Made by a program: the position numbers and the translations under genes | In this document: positions 5,482 to 6,884 of the stretch, one piece after another | How the letters are laid out: each line of letters begins with the position of its first letter | Position numbering within the stretch: the first letter of the stretch is position 1 | NCBI GenBank assembly: GCA_938046755.1 | Contig: CALIXC010000156.1 | Span: 1 to 6,884 of the forward strand | From: an uncultured Lautropia sp. | GTDB lineage: Bacteria; Pseudomonadota; Gammaproteobacteria; Burkholderiales; Burkholderiaceae_E | Length of the DNA stretch: 6,884 nt | Direction of reading: 5' to 3' | Notes under the pieces: generated by a model | Databases searched by the model: none | Seen by the model: only the letters and a program-made list of their open reading frames with translations | Told to the model about the DNA's origin: nothing

Positions 5482-5523
5482 ACCGTAGTACATCTACTTT
5501 AAATTGAATAATCTAGGTTTAAA

Positions 5524-5560
5524 ACAAAAGGCCGTCTGAATGTTTCAGACGGCCTTTTGT
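5524..5560. terminator. Second uptake-sequence hairpin, likely bidirectional terminator
   Basis: A perfect 17-bp stem, ACAAAAGGCCGTCTGAA (5524-5540) with its complement (5544-5560), has a 3-nt loop TGT. Both arms carry AGGCCGTCTGAA (5529-5540 plus; 5544-5555 minus). T-rich sequence leaves the stem in both directions. It stands 68 bp beyond the ccoP terminator and about 400 bp after the DUF2238 terminator. It may therefore have belonged to a gene now lost from the region between, or back up the ccoP terminator. Confidence 0.85.
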
Positions 5561-5590
5561 ATGTTTTTTCCATACGGTTTTATCAAATAT

Positions 5591-5622
5591 AAAAAAGCGT
5601 ACCTTTCTAGGTACGCTTTTTT
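5591..5622 (-). terminator. Rho-independent terminator of ccoP
   Basis: A 14-bp perfect stem, AAAAAAGCGTACCT (5591-5604) with AGGTACGCTTTTTT (5609-5622), has a 4-nt loop. On the minus strand it begins 16 nt after the ccoP stop and ends in a run of T. Its symmetry allows it to work in both directions. Unlike the other two hairpins it contains no uptake sequence. Confidence 0.9.
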
Positions 5623-5638
5623 TCAATCTGACTCAAAA

Positions 5639-6884
5639 TTAGAATTTCGCGCCAGACTCGTTTGCCATAAAGTCTACAGCTGCTTTAACTTCATCATCAC
5701 TCAGGCTGCCATTACCGCCTTTAGCCGGCATAGAATTAAAGCCTTCAATCGCGTGTTTGTGCAGAGTGTCTTTACCTTGCTTAATTCGAGGAGCCCAGTC
5801 TTCTTTTTTACCTACGACAGGAGCGCCTGGAATCATACCGCCATGACATGTTTTACAGTTGGCTTCAAAAACAGCTTTGCCATCTACCTTAACCGGAGCC
5901 GCTTCTGCTTTTTCAGCAGGTTTGGCTTCAGCAGCCGGAGCAGCTTTAGCATCTGAAGCAGGAGCGGCAGATGCTGCGCTGTCAGCTGCAGGGGCTGATG
6001 CTTCGGCTGCTGGAGCAGCTTGAGCAGGCTCAGCTTTTTTAGCAGGAGCTTTTTTACCGTCTTTGTTAGACATACCCCAAACGTAAGCAGTCATGATGTG
6101 CAGCTTGTCTTTGTCGAGGAAGTGACCCCAAGCAGGCATTTGGCTGCTGCGGCCGTTGGTAATGGTTTCGGTAATCGCTTTTTGAGTACCGCCCCACAAC
6201 CATACATCGTCAGTCAGGTTCGGACCAAGACCTTGGATACCTTGACCTTTGTCGCCGTGACAAGTGAAACAGTTGGCAGGTGGGCCGCTAAACAGGGCTT
6301 TACCGCGTTCTGCACGTTCTTCGTCGTATTGACCTTTAGGTTTAGAAAGAGACATAACATACTGTGTTACGTTTTTCACGCCTTCTTCACCCAAAGCAGG
6401 ACCCCATGCAGGCATGGCGGCAGTACGGCCTTTTTCAATAGTTTCCTGAATTTTTTCAGGTTCACCACCCCACAACCAGTCGTCGTCAGTCAGATTTGGA
6501 AAGCCTTTAGAGCCTTTGGCATCTGAACCGTGACATTGGATACAGTAGGTATTGAAAAGGTTTTGACCGATAGCTTGTGCTTCAGGATTTTTAGCCACTT
6601 GATCAATCGGCATTTTGGCAAACTTAGCATACACTTGGCTGTATTTCTGTTCAGCTTTGGCAACCTCTTCTTCATACTGACCGTGGCTAGTCCAGCCCCA
6701 GATACCTTTAAAGTCACCGACACCCGGATACATGACCAGATAGCCGATACCGAAGGTCCAAGTGCAGACATACAGCCAAAACCACCAACGCGGCAGCGGG
6801 TTGTTGTATTCTTCAATACCGTCCCATTCATGACCTGTCGTTTTGACTTCTTCGCCCTTTTTAGGACGCTTCACAACGTTTTGG
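5639..6884 (-). CDS. ccoP: Cytochrome c oxidase cbb3-type subunit III, triheme CcoP (N-terminus beyond right edge)
   Basis: The gene encodes the membrane-anchored c-type cytochrome of the cbb3 terminal oxidase, which passes electrons to the CcoN/CcoO core under low oxygen. The frame is open through the right edge (reading QNVVKRPKK), so the in-frame GTG at 6874 is not the start and the first transmembrane helix is missing. Counting from that GTG as 1: the CcoP N-terminal signature HEWDGIEEYNNPLPRWW (15-31) leads into a membrane helix (about 29-49). The first heme domain follows with CIQCH (111-115) and Met154 of MPAWG, then the second with CFTCH (202-206) and Met246. An Ala/Pro/Lys-rich linker spans about 272-329. 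A third, cytochrome-c5-like domain has CKTCH (340-344) and Met382 of MPAKGG. Most bacterial CcoP has two hemes; three is a Neisseria trait, and N. meningitidis is known to have lost the third through an early stop. The stop here is TAA (5641-5639). Codon use is Neisseria-like. Confidence 0.97.
   Translation of the reverse strand, partial: QNVVKRPKKGEEVKTTGHEWDGIEEYNNPLPRWWFWLYVCTWTFGIGYLVMYPGVGDFKGIWGWTSHGQYEEEVAKAEQKYSQVYAKFAKMPIDQVAKNPEAQAIGQNLFNTYCIQCHGSDAKGSKGFPNLTDDDWLWGGEPEKIQETIEKGRTAAMPAWGPALGEEGVKNVTQYVMSLSKPKGQYDEERAERGKALFSGPPANCFTCHGDKGQGIQGLGPNLTDDVWLWGGTQKAITETITNGRSSQMPAWGHFLDKDKLHIMTAYVWGMSNKDGKKAPAKKAEPAQAAPAAEASAPAADSAASAAPASDAKAAPAAEAKPAEKAEAAPVKVDGKAVFEANCKTCHGGMIPGAPVVGKKEDWAPRIKQGKDTLHKHAIEGFNSMPAKGGNGSLSDDEVKAAVDFMANESGAKF
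5888..6061 (-). repeat. Low-complexity Ala/Pro/Lys/Glu linker within ccoP
   Basis: This stretch encodes about 58 residues made almost only of Ala, Pro, Lys, Glu and Ser, joining heme domains 2 and 3. The DNA is rich in GCT/GCA/GCG alanine codons and short near-repeats, so length variation between strains is likely. It probably acts as a flexible tether that lets the third heme domain reach partner cytochromes or other acceptors in the periplasm. Confidence 0.85.

Larger units (their letters stand above)
5165..5523. other. AT-rich gene-poor region between convergent genes
   Basis: About 360 bp without a supportable intact gene, distinctly more AT-rich than the flanking Neisseria genes. It holds direct repeats ATTGGTA (5174-5180, 5190-5196) and ATGCGTAT (5350-5357, 5362-5369), the inverted repeat TTGTCGGC/GCCGACAA (5303-5310, 5329-5336), and a broken reading frame at 5248-5481. 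A basic 30-codon frame (5378-5470, plus) starts MTPYFNRKLK but has no ribosome site and resembles nothing I know. No convincing promoter is seen. Confidence 0.5.

Noticed and set aside
5540..6526. Plus-strand frames opposite ccoP (Phe/Ser-rich)
   Set aside because: They are antisense shadows of the well-supported ccoP coding sequence.
6872..6874. GTG at 6874 as the start of ccoP
   Set aside because: The frame stays open to the window edge reading QNVV, and known CcoP proteins have a further N-terminal membrane helix before KRPKKG.
1..6884. A phage-defence, CRISPR, toxin-antitoxin or insertion-sequence system
   Set aside because: No repeats-spacer array, transposase, terminal inverted repeats with target duplication, nuclease or toxin motif is visible on either strand.

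Overview
The window joins two DNA segments of very different character. Positions 1 to about 4670 are GC-rich with strongly G/C-ending codons, as expected of a GC-rich proteobacterium whose genus cannot be named from the sequence. From about 4671 to the end, base and codon use become moderate. This part carries the Neisseria DNA uptake sequence in its AG form (AGGCCGTCTGAA) four times, as two inverted pairs, together with a three-heme ccoP typical of Neisseria. The right part is therefore Neisseria, most likely a commensal species. The switch falls inside one intact reading frame, a DUF2238 (YjdF-type) membrane protein gene, at codons 60/61.

Left segment. A TetR-family repressor is cut by the left edge (minus strand, 1-338). 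After a gap of about 215 bp comes an HxlR-family regulator (minus, 554-910), divergent from a flavodoxin-fold NAD(P)H:quinone oxidoreductase (plus, 1010-1561). Their 99-bp shared control region holds an imperfect inverted repeat next to the hxlR start and a candidate promoter facing the oxidoreductase. Downstream on the plus strand are an alpha/beta-hydrolase esterase (1697-2659), a gamma-glutamylcyclotransferase-like protein coupled to it by a TGATG stop/start overlap (2659-3012), and a Gal80-like member of the Gfo/Idh/MocA family (3165-4256). A sensible but unproven reading is an accessory stress or detoxification cluster: regulators, a quinone or electrophile reductase, an esterase and a gamma-glutamyl-cleaving enzyme.

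Junction and right segment. The DUF2238 gene (4491-5108) has a GC-rich first third and a Neisseria-like remainder. It ends at a uptake-sequence hairpin terminator. A gene-poor, AT-rich stretch of about 360 bp follows, with small repeats and perhaps a decayed reading frame. Then come a second uptake-sequence hairpin, the ccoP terminator, and ccoP on the minus strand, running off the right edge. CcoP is the c-type cytochrome subunit of the cbb3 oxidase; here it has a third, cytochrome-c5-like heme domain on an Ala/Pro/Lys-rich linker.

The most important thing to settle is whether the mosaic DUF2238 gene is a real recombination endpoint (foreign DNA joined to a Neisseria chromosome at a conserved stretch) or an assembly chimera of two organisms sharing a habitat. 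The sequence alone cannot decide. No CRISPR array, tRNA, rRNA, insertion sequence or complete novel defence system is visible.
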